This document shows, piece after piece, positions 6,614 to 8,494 of a DNA stretch of 8,494 nt. The stretch comes from Gemmatimonadaceae bacterium. Lineage in GTDB: Bacteria > Gemmatimonadota > Gemmatimonadetes > Gemmatimonadales > Gemmatimonadaceae. The stretch spans positions 1-8,494 of the forward strand of contig JANYKY010000293.1 in the NCBI GenBank assembly GCA_025357975.1, given 5' to 3'. Numbering within the stretch: the stretch's first letter is position 1; the number at the start of each line of letters is the position of its first letter. Under the pieces are notes generated by a model, which saw nothing but the letters and a program-made list of their open reading frames with translations, was not told the origin of the DNA and did not search any database. The translations under genes were made by a program, and so were the position numbers.

Positions 6614-7318
6614 GTGACCGCATGGACGGGAACGAAGCTCGGCGCCCCAGCCGGAATCTCTCTCGCGCTGCACGCGACGCTCGTCGCGTTGATTTTCTTT
6701 GGGTTTCGGAAGGGTGTGCCCGAGGCTATGCCTCCTATCTATAAGGTAAATATCATCGCCGCCCCGGCAGGTCCGCGTGCGATTGGTGTCGTCCAGCCCG
6801 AAGCTCCTCCTGCGCCCGTGCCGGCCGCGAAGCCGGTCGTTCCTCCGACTCCCGCACGCAAAGAATCTCCGATCCCCACGCCGAAACTGGTCCCCGCCAA
6901 GTCACGTGCGAAAGCCACTCCGGTGGAGAAGCCGGTCGAGGCAGCTCCAAAGACAACGGCACCGAAGGCGGGAGGGGGGCCAATCGGTGGAAAGGGAACC
7001 GACGTCGCGACCGTTCAAACTGAGGGAATCGATTTTCCGTTCCCAGGGTATCTGAACAATATCGTGAGGCAGATTGCGCTTCGCTTCAATCCCAGCGAGA
7101 GCAACTCGGCTTTGCGCGCAGAGGTTAGATTCGTGATTCGCCGTGACGGCTCCGTCATCGGCATTGGTTTCGTCACGCGCTCCGGCAATTACGCCTTCGA
7201 TCTCGAGGCGCAGGGCGCGGTCGAGGCCGCCGCTCGTGAGTTTGGTCCGCTACCGGAAGGATTTCATGATGATGCCCTTCCAGTTGTATTCAGCTTCGAT
7301 CCCCGTTTCCTCAAATGA
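6614..7318 (+). CDS. TolA/TonB-like energy transducer
   Basis: The product is 234 residues. A single N-terminal membrane anchor at about 13-31 contains the Ser/His arrangement SLALHATLVAL seen in TolA/TonB anchors that contact TolQ and TolR. Residues about 50-130 form a Pro/Ala/Lys-rich extended linker suited to spanning the periplasm. The C-terminal domain (about 138-234) begins with FPFPGYLNNIVRQI, continues with VRFVIRRDGSVIGI and ends with PVVFSFDPRFLK, matching the TonB/TolA C-terminal fold. It is much shorter than E. coli TolA (421 residues) and lacks its long helical Lys/Ala domain, so TonB-family is the safe structural label. The position between tolR and tolB argues that it works as TolA. 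Start GTG 6614 lies four bases after the tolR stop. Confidence 0.88.
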   Translation: MTAWTGTKLGAPAGISLALHATLVALIFFGFRKGVPEAMPPIYKVNIIAAPAGPRAIGVVQPEAPPAPVPAAKPVVPPTPARKESPIPTPKLVPAKSRAKATPVEKPVEAAPKTTAPKAGGGPIGGKGTDVATVQTEGIDFPFPGYLNNIVRQIALRFNPSESNSALRAEVRFVIRRDGSVIGIGFVTRSGNYAFDLEAQGAVEAAAREFGPLPEGFHDDALPVVFSFDPRFLK

Positions 7319-8494
7319 TGCATCGCTCACTCACCGCCGCGATTTTCGCGGGCATCGCGGCCGCTGCCATCAGCACGACCGCCTGCGGTCAGGACACAGC
7401 GCAAGTTCGACCAGGAGTCCGGCTCGGCCTTAGCTATCCGCGAGGCACCACGCCAAAGGTCGTTGTGATGCCGGTTGACTCGACGCCGGGCGATTCTGTG
7501 CGGACGATGATCCAGCGCGATCTCGATTTCAGCGACACGGTTACACCATTGGTTCTCGACGCGCAGACTCTCGCCGGATTGACGCCTGCGTCTGGCCAGG
7601 ATTTAAATTATCCGTTGTTCGCAAATCTGGGTGCCGCGGCGATTATCCAGGCAAAGCGAAACGCGTCGGGCTATTCAGTTTCGATTTACGACGTGACCGC
7701 CGCGCGACGTCTGCAAACGCAGGAATTCCACGTGTCGCAGATTCCGGCGAATCGTGATGCCAGTCTGATCGATTCGATTACTACGGCGACGACATTGCGA
7801 GAGAAGGCAAGCCGCGATTCGATCTACCGGACGTTGAAGACGCGCGCCGACATCATGCGTCGTCCGCGCCTTACGAAGGATACCCGCCCGCGCCGTTTCG
7901 TCGTTCGCGATTCACTACGGCGTGATTCGGCGGCTGTCGCTTATCTGAGGCGTGGAGTAGCGAGATGGGAAGAGGAGCGGCGCGATTCCGTGACGGCGTC
8001 GATAGCGTCGACTGCAGGGCGACTTGCACGACAGGATTCGCTTGTTCGCATTTCCTCCGCGGATGCAGTGCGCATCGGGATCCACCATATCAGCGATGAA
8101 GTCGAACGCTGGATTACCGGCAAGCGCGGGATCGCGGCAACCCGCATCGCGTATGTCCAGGGCGGCCTCATTCGCATTGTTGACAGCGATGGCGCGAACG
8201 ATCGCGCGCTGACGAAGGGAGGCCAGTCGATGTCTCCAGCATGGCATCCCAGCGGTGATCGCCTGGTGTATTCGAAGTTCATCGCAAACGGCGGAGGCAC
8301 CCAGCTCGAGGAAGCAGAGCTGGCGACCGGACGTACTCGCACCATCGGCGGCGGCGGTCTCAACATCACGCCGGCGTATTCGCATGATGGGCAGTACATC
8401 GTTTACGCGAGTGGTTCCGAATCGGGAACCGACCTAATGATGGTCAATGCGCAGGATCCATCGAATCCGCAGCGGCTGACATTTGGTCGGGGAA
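7315..8494 (+). CDS. tolB: TolB, periplasmic Tol-Pal beta-propeller protein (partial, 3' end missing)
   Basis: The frame is open from ATGATG 7315-7320 to the window end, giving 393 codons. ATG 7315 overlaps the upstream stop as ATGA. ATG 7318 is an equal alternative. Residues 1-23 are a signal peptide. Cys24 after STTA could be a lipid site but does not fit the lipobox well. The TolB N-terminal domain is clear: VVVMPVD, then IQRDLDFSDTVTPLVLDA, then LGAAAIIQAKRN with YDVTAARRLQ. The domain end HHISDEVERWITGKRGIAATRIAYV (in two parts, about 257-281) matches E. coli TolB TASDEVFEKLTG with RTRIAYV. Between these lies an extra segment of about 100 residues (about 147-251), rich in Arg, Asp and Ser, with RDS at 167, 198, 203 and 223. 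Propeller repeats follow: SPAWHPSGDRLVYS (307-320) and TPAYSHDGQYIVYAS (352-366). TolB binds Pal and TolA in the periplasm. Confidence 0.93.
   Translation, partial: MMHRSLTAAIFAGIAAAAISTTACGQDTAQVRPGVRLGLSYPRGTTPKVVVMPVDSTPGDSVRTMIQRDLDFSDTVTPLVLDAQTLAGLTPASGQDLNYPLFANLGAAAIIQAKRNASGYSVSIYDVTAARRLQTQEFHVSQIPANRDASLIDSITTATTLREKASRDSIYRTLKTRADIMRRPRLTKDTRPRRFVVRDSLRRDSAAVAYLRRGVARWEEERRDSVTASIASTAGRLARQDSLVRISSADAVRIGIHHISDEVERWITGKRGIAATRIAYVQGGLIRIVDSDGANDRALTKGGQSMSPAWHPSGDRLVYSKFIANGGGTQLEEAELATGRTRTIGGGGLNITPAYSHDGQYIVYASGSESGTDLMMVNAQDPSNPQRLTFGRG

Noticed and set aside
7915..8399. Two overlapping minus-strand reading frames of about 150 codons
   Set aside because: They are opposite the well-supported tolB sequence, including its propeller repeats, and resemble no family.

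Overview
The window looks like a piece of chromosome from a GC-rich, Gram-negative-type bacterium with an outer membrane, since it carries Tol-Pal genes. Gemmatimonadota is my best guess. It rests on the LysM protein architecture, the gene order and an Arg-Asp-Ser-rich insertion in TolB, so it is an inference and not a proven assignment. All credible genes lie on the + strand.

Region 1 (1-150) is the last 49 codons of ssb, ending in the diagnostic acidic tip DDDLPF. Region 2 (151-637) is a 487-base gene-free stretch with an unusual repeat island. It has three tandem units of 56-58 bases around the palindrome GGTACC. These are followed by one fairly complete and several partial degraded copies in the opposite orientation, and by a short GTTGCT microsatellite. 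Region 3 (638-1783) is a secreted LysM protein with two similar C-terminal modules.

Region 4 (1841-8494 and beyond) is a tightly packed unidirectional cluster, probably one long operon: CcsA/HemX-like membrane protein, Met8-type precorrin-2 dehydrogenase, glutamyl-tRNA reductase (hemA), a GalE-like sugar-nucleotide epimerase, TolQ, TolR, a TolA/TonB-like energy transducer and TolB (cut by the window end). Most junctions are stop/start overlaps or gaps of a few bases, and most starts are not ATG: GTG and TTG, plus a probable CTG for the dehydrogenase.

The first three genes of that cluster make and handle tetrapyrroles. HemA commits glutamyl-tRNA to 5-aminolevulinate, the Met8-like enzyme draws precorrin-2 towards sirohydrochlorin, and the CcsA/HemX-like protein is the membrane partner often found beside hemA. 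The last four build the proton-driven Tol machine that spans the periplasm and maintains the outer membrane. The epimerase sits between the two modules and probably supplies a nucleotide sugar for envelope glycans.

The points most worth a second look are the bidirectional repeat island, the probable CTG start, and the roughly 100-residue RDS-rich insertion in the N-terminal domain of TolB. I found no mobile element, CRISPR array, tRNA or rRNA, and no clearly new multi-gene system.
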